Part shown: positions 32,911-43,842 of the stretch, piece after piece
Layout: the number at the start of each line of letters is the position of its first letter
How positions within the stretch are numbered: the first letter of the stretch is position 1
Assembly (NCBI GenBank): GCA_023627715.1
Contig: JAMAHW010000053.1
Span: forward strand, 186,001 to 250,000
Length of the DNA: 64,000 bases
Direction of reading: 5' to 3'
Origin: Periconia sp. R9002
Lineage: Eukaryota; Ascomycota; Dothideomycetes; Pleosporales; Periconiaceae
The notes under the pieces: generated by a model
The model's database searches: none
Seen by the model: the letters and a program-made list of their open reading frames with translations, nothing else
Told to the model about the DNA's origin: nothing
Position numbers and translations under genes: made by a program

Positions 32911-34435
32911 ATGCCCCGAGAGGTGCCGCGTCGATATTCTGGAAGTTCGCCCCAACCTAAGACACCGCAGCACGCAGCCATAGGGGTACATTCGAAACTA
33001 GACCTGGTACCTACACCAAGTAGCCGGAAACGCCTCAGAAGATTACAACTTTGTGCGGAGGGTCTCATATATGCATTACTTAATATTGAAGATGCGCAAC
33101 ACGCACTAGAATTGAAGCAAGATGAGCATCGGCGCCGTGGTGATCACATGTATTATGGAAGTTTGAGTGACGGCGAATCTGTTGACGAGGAAGAGGGCTC
33201 AGAAACCGCCCGCTGCAACCAAATCCTACAGAAGATACTCCTGTCTGACCGAGAACGAATCATAAAGTTTATGGAAGCGCATCCCGAAGAATCCTCTGTC
33301 TCCCATGACGAACGCATAGATTTCGCTGCTGCTGGCGCGGATTTTGACGTGCTAGAGAATTATTTGGATACGAAACTCACACGTGTTCGAATGCGATTGA
33401 CGGAAGTTTACAAGTGAGTGTATTTGAGCTACGCAAACATTCTTATCTCATTGTATCTCTTACAGGACTTTTGTCGCCGAGTTCGAAGCAATTGTCAAAA
33501 CCAATAGTTTTCCGTTCTTGACCGAGCTTCATCGCGCGATGCGAACCGTCCTACCAACCGAACTTCGTCACATGATTTATAGTTACCTGTTTCCAACCAC
33601 GTATGAATACATGGTCCATGACACCGTGCATTTCCAGCTGCCGTCATTCGATCCAGATTTCCATGACCCAGGGTGGCCTGATCTCAAACTTCTCAAAGTT
33701 GAAAGCGAACTAGAGAGCGCAAGAAAAACTTTCGAAGCGGGGAATGAGGATGTGTATAAGCCCGGTGGTTGGCTGCTCAATCCATCGTACGTTGGTAAAG
33801 ATATGGCTCGTGATCTAGCAGAGATCTATTACTCGTCATACGGATTCGGACTTCAAATGAGAAACATGAAAAGTTTTCTTCTTGAAGATCGTACAGAAAC
33901 AGATTTCAAGCCATTGGAGCATGTCCGTAGGAAGCTGGATGTCTTTGTCGGGACGACTAGGTGCAACAGCAAGTCAGAAAACGCGTGGGCAAGCACAGAA
34001 AACGAAACAGAATTCCTGGATCGTATCTACTCTAATCTCAAAGACCTTCTCCTGCTCTCTCACCTCCGCGATATCCGGATTATCATAATTATTAGCACGA
34101 CCTCGTCATTATGAGATCCTCAAATGGAAGGCGACCGTCGTCTTTATAACGTCATGGAAGCAGTTCGTGAGCCTATCTATGATATGCTGCATGCTGGCGT
34201 TGATCTTGAAGTACGGCATATCGCGATGTCATCAAACAAAAGTCTTGACATCTCCAAAGGACCATGGAACCTTTTCAAAATCGATAAAGAGTCGTGGCAC
34301 GACGAACGGCAAACTCACAGCCTGAGTTGGAGGCCTTCGTCCAATTTTGTAACTAGAGAAGATTGTAATCGGGACACACTGCAACAACTGCTAGTGCAGC
34401 GATGGGGCTTACCTCGGTCGATTGATACGTATTAG
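32911..34435 (+). pseudogene. 2EXR/F-box-like gene interrupted by an in-frame TGA
   Basis: Exon 1 is 32911-33413. A 52-bp intron (GTGAGT...TTACAG) joins AA|G, and exon 2 starts at 33466. The frame reads through a helical, acidic N-terminal region, then LPTELRHMIYSYLFPTTYEYMV near residue 190, the L-P-x-E-(L/I)-R-x-x-I-(Y/W) start typical of 2EXR/F-box-like domains. It stops at TGA 34112-34114. The same frame then stays open for another 106 codons to TAG 34433-34435 (MEGDRRLYNVMEAVREPIYD, then LQQLLVQRWGLPRS). That stretch has normal protein composition, and there is no plausible intron around the stop. I therefore call a premature stop in a 490-codon gene. The alternative is that the protein really ends at 34114 with 366 residues. 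Confidence 0.6.
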
Positions 34436-35190
34436 TGATATACAGAACCTCAAGCAAGGCTGATGACCTGGTTTTTAACCTATTTCATGATCCATATACG
34501 TACTCATTACAAAAACTGGTTATCGGAACTTGTGAAAAGTACGAACAATAGAGGCAGTGCTTACTTGTAGCATTGCTAATACTCTTGTCTTTGGCAGCAG
34601 GTCAAAGAGAGCACGCTTCTGGATGTCCAGCAGTCTGGCATTGCTTTTCGATAGTAAAGATGCTATCTTGCAATGCTACGCTTGCTTGTTCCAGGTCCCT
34701 TTTCGAAAGAGACTGGCCAGTGCATGCGCTTGATTATCCAGAACACGGAAGATTGACTGAGCCAAGATCTTCATTATCCCATCTCTCTACGGGATTCAGA
34801 CGTTTAAGTTCCTGCTTAACTGTTGGATACTTTCACCCCTTACATCTCTCATTCAATATCCGCACAACTTGCTACGTACGCAAGCAGATTGCTAATTAAG
34901 CTCTGTCTAATCGACCATGGAAATCATTCTGCACCAGAAATGAAAATCCTGCTATTGTATCCCACGTTCGGCCTCCGATCATCCGAGTTATTGTAATCAA
35001 AATAAGGTGATACAAGCAAAAAAAAGCTTATAGCGTTTAAGCTTACGCCTTTTGTGACCTAACTGTTCGAGTACGGTAGACTAGGGTGATGTCTTTCAAT
35101 GATTCGGCTGATCGATTGCTTCGACCAATCTCGAACGATTTCGTCTGCGTCACATCGGCGAGAATTCGGATGCAAACCGCTTACCAAGCA
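34436..35190. other. Noncoding
   Basis: No protein-like ORF and no recognised RNA gene is present. The segment ends at the small inverted-repeat element. Confidence 0.5.
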
Positions 35191-35424
35191 CAGGGGGTTG
35201 AACTGTCGGAAAGCAGCGTATCGGGATAGAAAATCGGGTTATATTTTTCTCCAAATCAGATGTTAGACTTCTCTTTTCGCTTGATACAATTGGCCAGTTG
35301 CAAATGGGTACATAAACTTCTTGATGTGCTGCTTTCCGAATCTCGATACCGTGAGCAAAGTACATTTCCACATGATGATAAACAATATTTTTTCGATGCT
35401 GCCTCCCGACGTGTTAACCCCCTG
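35191..35424. mobile_element. MITE-like element, family A (sibling of the 59.6-60.0 kb element)
   Basis: The 234-bp segment has terminal inverted repeats. The left end begins CAGGGGGTTGAACTGTCGG, and the right end read on the minus strand begins CAGGGGGTTAACACGTCGGG; 21 of the first 27 positions match. The right end matches the right end of the element at 59616-60046 over 26 bp with one C/T difference. The interior is AT-rich and noncoding. TA follows the right end and CA precedes the left end, so a TA target duplication is possible but decayed. It lies in the upstream region of the FAD monooxygenase gene, about 270 bp before its start. Confidence 0.65.
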
Positions 35425-35699
35425 TATATCGCTCATGTTCGAAGAACTGTACGGTGTCCAGACTCTTGTAGTCAATGGAATAATTCCGCGTCATACCGAC
35501 TTCCGCCTCCTCACAATCATTGCAGAAATGTTCATCGGGTGCTGGACGCAATGGACGGATCTCACATATAAGACCTAAAACACACTGAACTTGTGCAAGT
35601 ATCAATCATCATTCCAATCGATCGAGCCTCAATCAACTAAGCATTTTGAAAAAACAACAACAACGCGTCTAAACCGACCCTTCACTATTGATATCTACT

Positions 35700-37106
35700 A
35701 TGTCCGGTCTCAGTAAACCTAGTGACATGGCTTCCAAGGATTTCGACATCGCCGTCGTAGGCGGCGGTATCGCAGGCCTAGTACTGGCAATCGCCTTACA
35801 CCACCGCGGTATCAAGGTGCAAATTTATGAGTCAGCCCACAAGTTTGGGGAGATTGGTGCCGGCGTATCGTTCACTCCCAACGCCGTGCAGGCCATGAAG
35901 CTCTGCCACGCAGAAGTTTACGAAGCCTTCGAGAAGGTCTGTACCTTCAATGCCTGGCTTTCGAAGAAGCTTGTCTGGTTCGATTATTATGATGGCTGGG
36001 TAGGCGAGGGTGAGCCGCGACAGAGGTCAAAGGAGCCTCTTTTTCAAATCATGTGTGATCTTGGGCAAAATGGCGTTCACCGCGCGCACTTCTTGGACGC
36101 AATGATCCACCTGGTGCCAGAAGAGATCGCACACTTTGGTAAGAGGCTGATGAGTCTGGACTACGATGACGCTGGCAAATGCGTGATGAGCTTCGAAGAT
36201 GGATCAACAGCCAAAGCGGACGCCGTGATAGGATGCGATGGTATTAAATCTATGGTCAGACAACAGATGCACGGCGTTGACCACCCTTGCGCCCATCCAT
36301 CGTATACATACAAGTATGCGTACAGAGTTGTCGTGCCGATGGAGCAAGCGGTTCAGATCATTGGCGAAGAAAAGGCCAAGAACTCTTGTTTGTTCATGGG
36401 ACCGAACAACCATGTGCTTACTTTCCCGATCAACAAAGGCAAGACGTTTAACATGGTCGCCTTCCACACGACCGACAAGGACTGGCCCAACAGTGAAAAG
36501 CTCGTGGGCCGAGCGACGCGCGCGGACGCTCTTCGTGATTTTGCCGGCTTCAGCGAGGAAGTTATTAAGATCATGAATCTTACGCACGAGAATCTCGATA
36601 CTTGGGCCATCTTTGACCTGGGGGACCACCCTCCACCATCGTATTCTAAGGGGCGGGTCGCAATCATGGGAGACGCAGCACACGCGACGTCACCTCACCG
36701 TGAGTATTTCTGAGTGGGACCGATGTCACTCCTATGGCTCCACTTCCCTTAATAATCCATCAGATGTATGCTGACAATCAGAACCACAGATGGTGCTGGC
36801 GCGGGAATGGCCATCGAGGACGCTGCAGTCATGGCTGGCTTACTCTCCGATCCTGAAGTGAAGACTGCTAAGGACCTTGAAGCGGTATTCGCGGTCTTCG
36901 ATAAGATCAGACGGCCTCGGGGCGAACTGCTGGTGCAGAGCAGCAGGGCTAATGGCGAAGTGTACGAGTGGCGGAACGAAAGCACCGGCAGAGACTTTCA
37001 GAAGTGTAGGGCGGAAATTCAGAGGAATGATGCTATCGCCCACGTTGATGTGAAGAAGATGTTACAGAATGGGGTGGAGAAGGTGCATCAAAAGTTGAAA
37101 GCGTGA
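35700..37106 (+). CDS. FAD-dependent monooxygenase, salicylate hydroxylase-like
   Basis: Two exons (35700-36699, 36790-37106) give 438 residues; an ATG four codons upstream at 35688 is also in frame. FDIAVVGGGIAGLVLAIAL is the Rossmann GxGxxG that binds FAD, followed by a conserved Glu (QIYES). VIGCDGIKSMVR is the DG motif. GRVAIMGDAAHATSPHHGAG, completed across the intron, is the GD motif that contacts the FAD ribityl chain. This is the class A flavoprotein aromatic hydroxylase layout. Salicylate-hydroxylase-like enzymes use NAD(P)H and O2 to hydroxylate, and in some cases decarboxylate, phenolic acids. In plant-associated fungi this may detoxify or degrade host phenolics. Substrate is not readable from sequence. 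No signal peptide is present. Confidence 0.88.
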
Positions 37107-38226
37107 GGAAAGGTTACTGTGCTACGGACTAGAGAGTGTTGTTTGGCCTGTCGTAGTTCTCACATAGAGCGCTACACTAGATAGGAAGTATTCTCCAAGC
37201 CCCGCATACATTTTATGAAAACTTATGTGATGCCCTCTCCGTAGTCAAAAGATGCTGGTTATGGTGTGCGGACATACCAGGACAATGGGCCTGGAGAGCC
37301 TCACACTGAGACTGGGATGCCGTCCCGAACGATACCTGCACCCCATATTCCATCTCGCATTTCATCAAACCCCCATAAAAATTGGAAGCAAAGAGAAGAA
37401 AAGCTTCAAACAAAATAGCTTGATTCGGAAAGAACATAGTTGTACAATCTAAAACCTGTATCACGAGGGAAGTTGTTTATATGAGCAAGGGTGATGGGCT
37501 ATGCCGTGTTAGTTCAGGTCGTTAATATAATTTTCCATGTTCCATCTACACGACACACACCTACCGGCGCCACACTCCACACTCCAAACTCCCTTAAATA
37601 AAACTTGCATTTCGCCCGCCAAGGTCGAAAAGCTTGCTTCGCGTTCCAAGACCGGTGGAAAGAATTAGGGAACTCTTGTTTCCAGGAACATGCATTCATT
37701 CGCATCTGGCACTCTATTTTCCATGCCTTCGATCCGTATGCGAGTTCTTCTTTCAACCTTGCAACGTAGCTAGGTGCTAGTCCCCGCGTCCATCATCCCC
37801 TCATTCCGGATTGCTTCTCCACCCCTTCCCGGCTGTTAATTTATCTCACTCAAACACCACTCTGGAAAAATGGGCCGGAGCATCCCCAAACAAGGATAGC
37901 AGCGACGCGCGCAAAAACATGACGACCGCGAATTTGAGCGCAGGACCCCCAATTAACGGTTTAGTTTCGTTTGCGGCGAATCTATGGTGGTTCGACGGGA
38001 CACAGGGAGATTGACGCTTGCAATTAATCAACGCACGCGCCTGGATAGGTATGGGCACAAACATATGCAGATTGTGTGTAAGATCATGGCTAGGGAAATA
38101 TATGTATAAATTGCCATTTCCCCCGTTGATCCATGATTTTTTTGTCCTTAGCCATCATCGCTCATCCAGTCCTTCATCACACACCTTCTCTATCCTAGAA
38201 AAACACGAAACCCACCAACGCCGAAA
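37107..38226. promoter_or_regulatory. Intergenic region with TATA box before the CIP1-like gene
   Basis: TATAAA at 38105-38110 lies 122 bp before the ATG at 38227. A GGCTAG near 38088 and a minus-strand GGCTAA near 38151 fit the GGCTRR-type site of the xylanase regulator XlnR/XYR1. Such short matches are weak by themselves. The remainder is noncoding. Confidence 0.4.
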
Positions 38227-39054
38227 ATGCATCACACCGCCCTTCTTCTCGGTGCCCTCGGTGCCTTCACCACCGCCGCACCTCTCACCGGCACCTTCGA
38301 AGCCCGCCAGGCAAACGGCACCACCATCTCCGAGGGTTTTGAATCCGGGCTCGACACCGCTGCGTGGCCGACCTACGCCGTGGACTGCAGCCAAGGCGGC
38401 AAAGTAACACTCGACTCGTCCGTCGCACACAGCGGCAAGAACTCGGTGCGCGTAGACGGTGCGGGAGGATACTGTGGACACATTTTCTTCGGCACCACCA
38501 AGATCCCCACCTCTGGCGACATCTACGTGCGCACGTGGCTCCGCGCGTCAAAGGCGCTGACAGACTCACACGTCTCGTTCATCACGATGCCTGACTCGGG
38601 CTTGGGCGCGAAGAAGCATTTGCGTATTGGAGGGCAGAGCAAGATCCTCATGGTAAGCACCGGCTAACTGGGCATAGTTTCCAGCGAATCTTATTGAGTT
38701 TTCAGCTAACTTTATTACTCACAGTACAATTTGGAAACAACTGACGCCACTCTGCCAGACCTGAGCCCGAATGGAATTGCCGCAAGTAAGGCGTTGACCG
38801 CGGGGACGTGGCAGTGCTTCGAGTACCATCTTGGTGCGGACGGCACGATCGAGACGTGGCTTGATGGCACTGCGATTGAGGCCTTGACGGTAAAGAGCGG
38901 AGTAAACAACCCGAACGATGCGCAATGGGTTCGAGGTGGGTACAAGCCGAAGGTTACCAGCATCAACTTTGGGTGGGAGAGCTATGGCGGGGATGCCAAC
39001 ACATTCTGGTATGATGATATCGCGATTGGTTCGTCCAAGATTGGTTGCTCTTAG
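38227..39054 (+). CDS. cip1: CIP1-like secreted protein (lyase-fold core domain)
   Basis: Two exons (38227-38652, 38725-39054) encode 251 residues. A signal peptide (HHTALLLGALGAFTTAAPL) and a short Arg-containing pro-segment (FEARQ) precede the core. The core reads ISEGFESGLDTAAWPTYAVD, GGKVTLDSSVAHSGKNSVRV, YCGHIFFGTTKIPTSGDIYV, KKHLRIGGQSKIL, then DATLPDLSPNGIAASKALTA, TWQCFEYHLGADGTIETWLD and NFGWESYGGDANTFWYDDIA. This follows the core of Trichoderma CIP1 (cellulose-induced protein 1), which has a beta-jelly-roll fold related to polysaccharide lyases such as glucuronan lyase. The C-terminal cellulose-binding module found in Trichoderma CIP1 is absent. It is probably extracellular and acts on plant polysaccharides; the exact reaction is unproven. 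Confidence 0.9.
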
Positions 39055-39455
39055 GTGTTTCGAACCTTCGGGGTGACTTGCTGAGATTGTGAGTGGAGAG
39101 TGTAGTTTTTTTTTGTATATATTTATATTGGAGATGTTGGAAAATTTTGTATATATGATGTGTTTGCTTACATAAGCTTCTTATCCCCCCCTACCTGTGT
39201 CGATACCCAGGGTAGCAATACTCTGTGAGGATCAAATTCAATTTCAACTTCATGATGTGTTGCAATTTGAGATTCATCAAACATTAGTAGGATTGAGTAG
39301 TAGTGATAAAGCTAAAAACACAGGCAATTGTATGAACCGAGCCCTAAAGTCCTCAAACTAACAAAAGGACCTTATGAAAAGAACAGAACTTCACTGGCCA
39401 CTGTATGTACGACGCATCATCCTTCTCTCAGCATACCCCTTTTTCCACCTCAACA
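39055..39455. other. Convergent 3' flanks carrying a dispersed repeat
   Basis: The segment lies between the CIP1-like gene (+) and the CDF gene (-). It has T-rich polyadenylation-type sequence and the second copy of the dispersed 27-bp repeat. Confidence 0.6.
39205..39231. repeat. Dispersed 27-bp exact repeat, copy 2
   Basis: Identical to 14932-14958 over 27 bp, with near-identity continuing about 20 bp further. It lies 150 bp past the CIP1-like stop codon. Confidence 0.8.
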
Positions 39456-40905
39456 CTACAATTCCTTCTTCAGGAAATGTTCCGGTGCGTGATCCGTCTC
39501 GTAATCCACGTGGACGTAAGCCCTCTCAACGTCAGGCAGACTCTCCAATTTGATTTGAAGCTCCTCAGCCACGTCATGGGTATTGCGAAGTGTATCGTCA
39601 GGGTTCATAACGATGTCGACTTCGACAATGAGGCGTGGCCCAGAGTGGTATGCACGCACGGTGTCGATTTGGCGGATATGAGGCGAGTGGGTCATTGCTG
39701 CATTATTGGTTAGCATAGAAAAGGAGATATAGAATAGTCAACTTACAGATATATGTGATCAGTTGCAGCGTAGGAGTATCTGCTGTGATACCAATGAGTA
39801 GCTTAAATTCAGAGATACTGGTCCTTGACCACAGAAAGATGATGAGAACAGAAAGAATCATGGCACCCATGGGGTCTATCCACCACTTAAGCTTGCTCCC
39901 GCCAACGCTCGTGAGCACACCAAAGCCGTTGATGAAAAGATCATTGCGATGGTCCTCCCACAAGATGCGTACCTGACTGTATTTGTTCCGCAATGCCCAG
40001 CAGTATAAGAACAGAGAGAATTTTGTAAAGAAAGCCACGCAAACGGCGATAACGGACGGCAAATAAAAATCGTTGGTTTCATTGCCAGTATGGGTCGCGA
40101 AATTCCGGATGGACTCTACAATAATAATGGCGCTGACGCAGATCATTAGGAAGCAGAAAAAGATGTTGCCGGCGGTCTCAATGCGAGCTTTGCCTGAGGG
40201 AAACTTCCTTGAATCTACTCGCTTGACGGCTCTGTGTGACATGATCAAGGTCAGGTTGGACAAAGGATCGAAAAGACTGTCCGCCATGGTCGTGAACAGA
40301 GATAAACTCTGCGAGCTGGCCGCTGCATATAGCTGGAGCGCAGCAAGGATTATATTGGCGGCAAAACTACCCATGACGGCGATTTTGAACTTCATGTGGT
40401 TGGCGCCTGCTTCCTCCTTTGCGTCTCGGCGGTGGTCGTCCACAGGTTTCAACAGTCTTTCTATGTTTTCATTCTGTTCTTCGTAGAACTTCTCCAGTTT
40501 GCGCGCCTGACCAGCCTTTTTGTTCAGGGTGATGGGCCCAAATCCATCGCGTTTCCGGCTTGTGTTTGCGCGTATCTTGGCAATCTCGGACGAAGGCTTG
40601 AGGCTGGTCGCGAGGCGGTACGGATCGTTCTCGGGGGTGTACTGCGGTAAAGATTGACGTTCGACATCGCTCTCGCTGAGGCGCACCGGGACATTGCGAG
40701 CTACGGGATCGGTGGAAACAGAGGTATCGACCGCAGTACTAGCGCCATCTTTGTTTCCGATTGAGCTTTGTGGCTGCGTCGTCGGGTGGTGGTGTTGATG
40801 TGTTGCTTCATGGCTGGCTGTGACCGGGCGGGCCGGAGAGGAGGATCGCGCATTCCATGGGGTCGGTTTCAGACTAATAGCCCGATGAACATCAGGCTCC
40901 GACAT
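39456..40905 (-). CDS. Cation diffusion facilitator, manganese type
   Basis: Two exons (40905-39747, 39697-39456) over a 49-bp intron give 466 residues; the join reads ITYISMTHSPHIRQIDTVRA. A long cytosolic N-terminus with His-rich and Ser-rich sequence precedes the membrane domain. Spans are visible at FKIAVMGSFAANIILAALQL, LSLFTTMADSLFDPLSN, IFFCFLMICVSAIIIVESI, FYLPSVIAVCVAFFTKFSLF and WIDPMGAMILSVLIIFLWS. The two metal-site motifs are DSLFD (Asp209, Asp213) and DHRND (Asp318, Asp322). Both are DxxxD, the signature of Mn-CDFs; Zn-type members have HxxxD. The C-terminal cytosolic domain (VEVDIVMNPDDTLRNTHDVA) is the usual dimerisation domain. The likely role is Mn2+ export into the secretory pathway or vacuole. 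Confidence 0.9.
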
Positions 40906-41716
40906 TGTTTCTTATCTATCAATGGAAGCTCGCCACGGAAAGGATGAAGAAATAAATACAGCAGATATCGCTGTTTGTGGAGGAGGCGATGGGAAGAATG
41001 TTGTGAAGAAAGACACAAACTTCATGATTTGGTATTGTCTTGGTCAGTTCACGTGGCGCTACTGGTCCTTAGGCGTGCGTCAACATTATGACCCCAAACC
41101 TGATATAATACCAGACATAGCCACTCGCGCTCTATCGATATGTGGTACAAATGATACTTTGTTTCAAACAATAATTCGCCTGCTATAGATGCCACATGCT
41201 ATCACACTCAATATTCCTCTACATACATGATTGATTTAATCAGTACTTCATCGCATCCATTCGCGTAATGTTGCCATGGGCAGTGCGGCGGCGGCTCCGT
41301 GTCCAAGCCGCTATTATGTATCGTTCAACACATATGCCCCACCATCGCACGTACTTTTCTTGGAAGAATAGGAGATCAGAAGTAGGCTCTATTAGTATCT
41401 GTTATGCATAATTTGTTGTTGTGCCTGTTCACCCGGTAAAGGGTCAAACAAGCCTCAACTACGCGCAGCCTGAGCATTTAATCTGCATATGTGGCACAGT
41501 TCACGTGTAATTGGATTACAGCCGTCATACATTCAACATTACGCTCTACATGAATAACAGTCGCTCTTGAAGTAACTTTCATTTTCAATGGCACGATCTG
41601 TAAAAGTTTTGAAAGGCGTTGTTCTTCATCACTTATCAGCGCAACGAAGAGATCCACGCGGAGTTGAGCCAAGGCAGATATGTAGACTTTTATAGTACAG
41701 AGCAGCGAGTCAATCC
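40906..41716. other. Noncoding
   Basis: The promoter side of the CDF gene runs on into the 3' flank of the next minus-strand gene. No protein-like ORF is present. Confidence 0.5.
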
Positions 41717-43842
41717 TTAAAAGTTCGAAGGCGAATGGCAATCTCCTCTGAGGTACTGCTGCAACCATAGAAAGTTGCCCACTGTTTCTATCATCTCCAG
41801 ATAAGTTTCTGCTTCCTCTAATCCGGTTTTGAATGTACCTAACTCACCTCTGAACGGTTCCCATTCAAAGATTCCCTTGCAAATTCCAATACGTAGGATC
41901 TGCTCTACCAGATATGATCGGTAAGCTGGCTCATGGGCGGATGCCGCGCCGCAAGTGAGTAATCTAGGACGGCACTAAGTATCGTTGACCCAAGAGTCTC
42001 TTTAGAAAACAACTTACATCCACAAGTAAACGTAGCCTAACTCCGCCCAGCAATCATTGCTAATAGCCTTCGTGGCAGCATACAATCTCTTCATGTCTTC
42101 GGTATTTACATTATCGCTATGCTGGATGCGGAATGCAACAGCGCGAAAATGTATGAGAGCTGCGAGCAGTATTGCCTCCGCCATCTTTCCCTCGGTGCAT
42201 TCGTTATTTCTCGCGTTTCCTGCTTCCATTGTAGACTGCAAACGGCCCCAAGCTTGCTCCTGGCGGACTTGAAAAAGACACGCTGCATCCGCAGCTGTAT
42301 CGGCATCAAATGCTTCAATACACAACATTTCAAAGACATCAAAAGCATCTTTTAGGACTTCGGTGCAATATGGAAGTTCTAAGACTGCTCCTTCGTACTG
42401 ACCGCTATTCAAAAGTCGGAGTGGTGATTGTGGGTAATCGTCGTCTAGGCTACACATGTTCAACTGCACAGCTCGTAGTGCCGGTCCTGTCACTTCGAAG
42501 TTTATCGGTGGCAAATTAGAGCAAATGGCGTACACGAGGTCTTGCCTACAGTATCTTGGTCAGCGCTTCAGAGTCTTGAATGGTTGACACGACCTTACAA
42601 GCAAGATAGGTTATCGAGGTATCGTTCGTCTTCACGAACTGGTGTGTGTATATTCCTCGTTTGAACTAGATGTTGAAGGCCTCGTAGGTGAGTGACGATA
42701 GAAGGGTTACCGCGTGCATTCTACGACTTGTTACTAATCGATCCAAGAAAGATTCTTGGAAAACATACCTCGTACATACACACCGAGATGACGATAGCGA
42801 TGTCTTCTTCGGAAAGTTCGCTGTCCATGTTCTCGACGCATCTATTTATGATGTAGAGAATATGGCTCGTGAAGTAATCACAGTCGTATTCATAAGTCCC
42901 TGATTCTTTTGCTGCAGCTCTGTAGGCACAGTACAATAAAACGCTTCCAATCAAAGTCTTTGAATTGGCAAGCGCATATTTCGATTCCCAGAACTTGTAT
43001 GGATCCTCTAATTCAAGCTCAGGATGTGCTTTGCAGAGTCTTGAAGCGTCTAGAAAGGTCAGGATATAGTTTTACATCTTTCCTCGCTGAATGCATTTAG
43101 GATGGACTCACAATGAGTATACGCTGCGTTCAGTCGTTCTGAAACATTATTGAGTACCCATGATGGATCTTCAAGGTACTCATCGAAAGGAGAGCAAACT
43201 GACTGCGCCCAATCAGTGGGGCTGATTCTGATGTCGTAATGTGAAGAAGTTGCTTCGTTATAATCAAGATCCAATGATTGTGACTCGGACGTTTGCCCTC
43301 GGCTGGAGGATTGGGCATACATATCATCCAGATATTGGCTGAGCCATTTTTTCTGGCGCTTTTTTAAATCTGATTCTCTGGTTCTTGTATAGAAGCTTTG
43401 GAATGTATCGAGATTACGTCTGTGAGTATACGTGTAGTGAGGCGACCCGATACCTGAGTCAACTGCCGCTGACCCCCATCTTAAGCCAGGACTCCTATCA
43501 ACATCATCGATATTATAACCTTCTTTCGCTTCACTGTTTGATTGCACACCGCTAGGACCCAACGTGGGACTTTGCTTTCGCGACGCACAATCGTGGAGTT
43601 GTGTTTTAACCGCTTGGTTTGTCTGCGAAGAATCATGCTTTGCTAAACCCAAGTCAGCCAAGAAAACTCTATTGATTTTTCAAACAATTTCAGGCTCATC
43701 AAGCTGTTCACTCACCACTGCGTTGTTGCTGTTTTGCTTCCTTTCTTTTCCTTTGTGACTCCCGCATTACATGCGACTTGACGAGCCCTCGGTGCTCCGG
43801 CCGAGGCCCCTTATGCGTTACGAAAGTAAACGTCGTTGCCAT
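41717..43842 (-). CDS. Fungal-specific transcription factor domain protein without zinc cluster
   Basis: Six exons (43842-43716, 43642-43112, 43049-42769, 42720-42599, 42545-42018, 41963-41717) with introns of 48-73 bp give 611 residues. Exon 1 encodes FTFVTHKGPRPEHRGLVKSH and then VMRESQRKRKEAKQQQRS. This is the F-V-x-x-x-G-P ... V-(R/K)-S-H-V-M-R-x-x-x-(R/K)-(R/K) motif at the N-terminus of a large family of fungal regulators that lack the Zn2Cys6 cluster. A Ser-rich linker follows, then an all-helical domain from about residue 200 (DPYKFWESKYALANSKTLIG). The C-terminal block ends RSYLVEQILRIGICKGIFEW and LEEAETYLEMIETVGNFLWL. Family members probably regulate genes near them, but no target is evident here. 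The six-exon join keeps phase throughout, which supports it. Confidence 0.75.

Noticed and set aside
35263..35605. Short minus-strand ORFs containing GVNTSGG
   Set aside because: These are the translated inverted-repeat end of the MITE.
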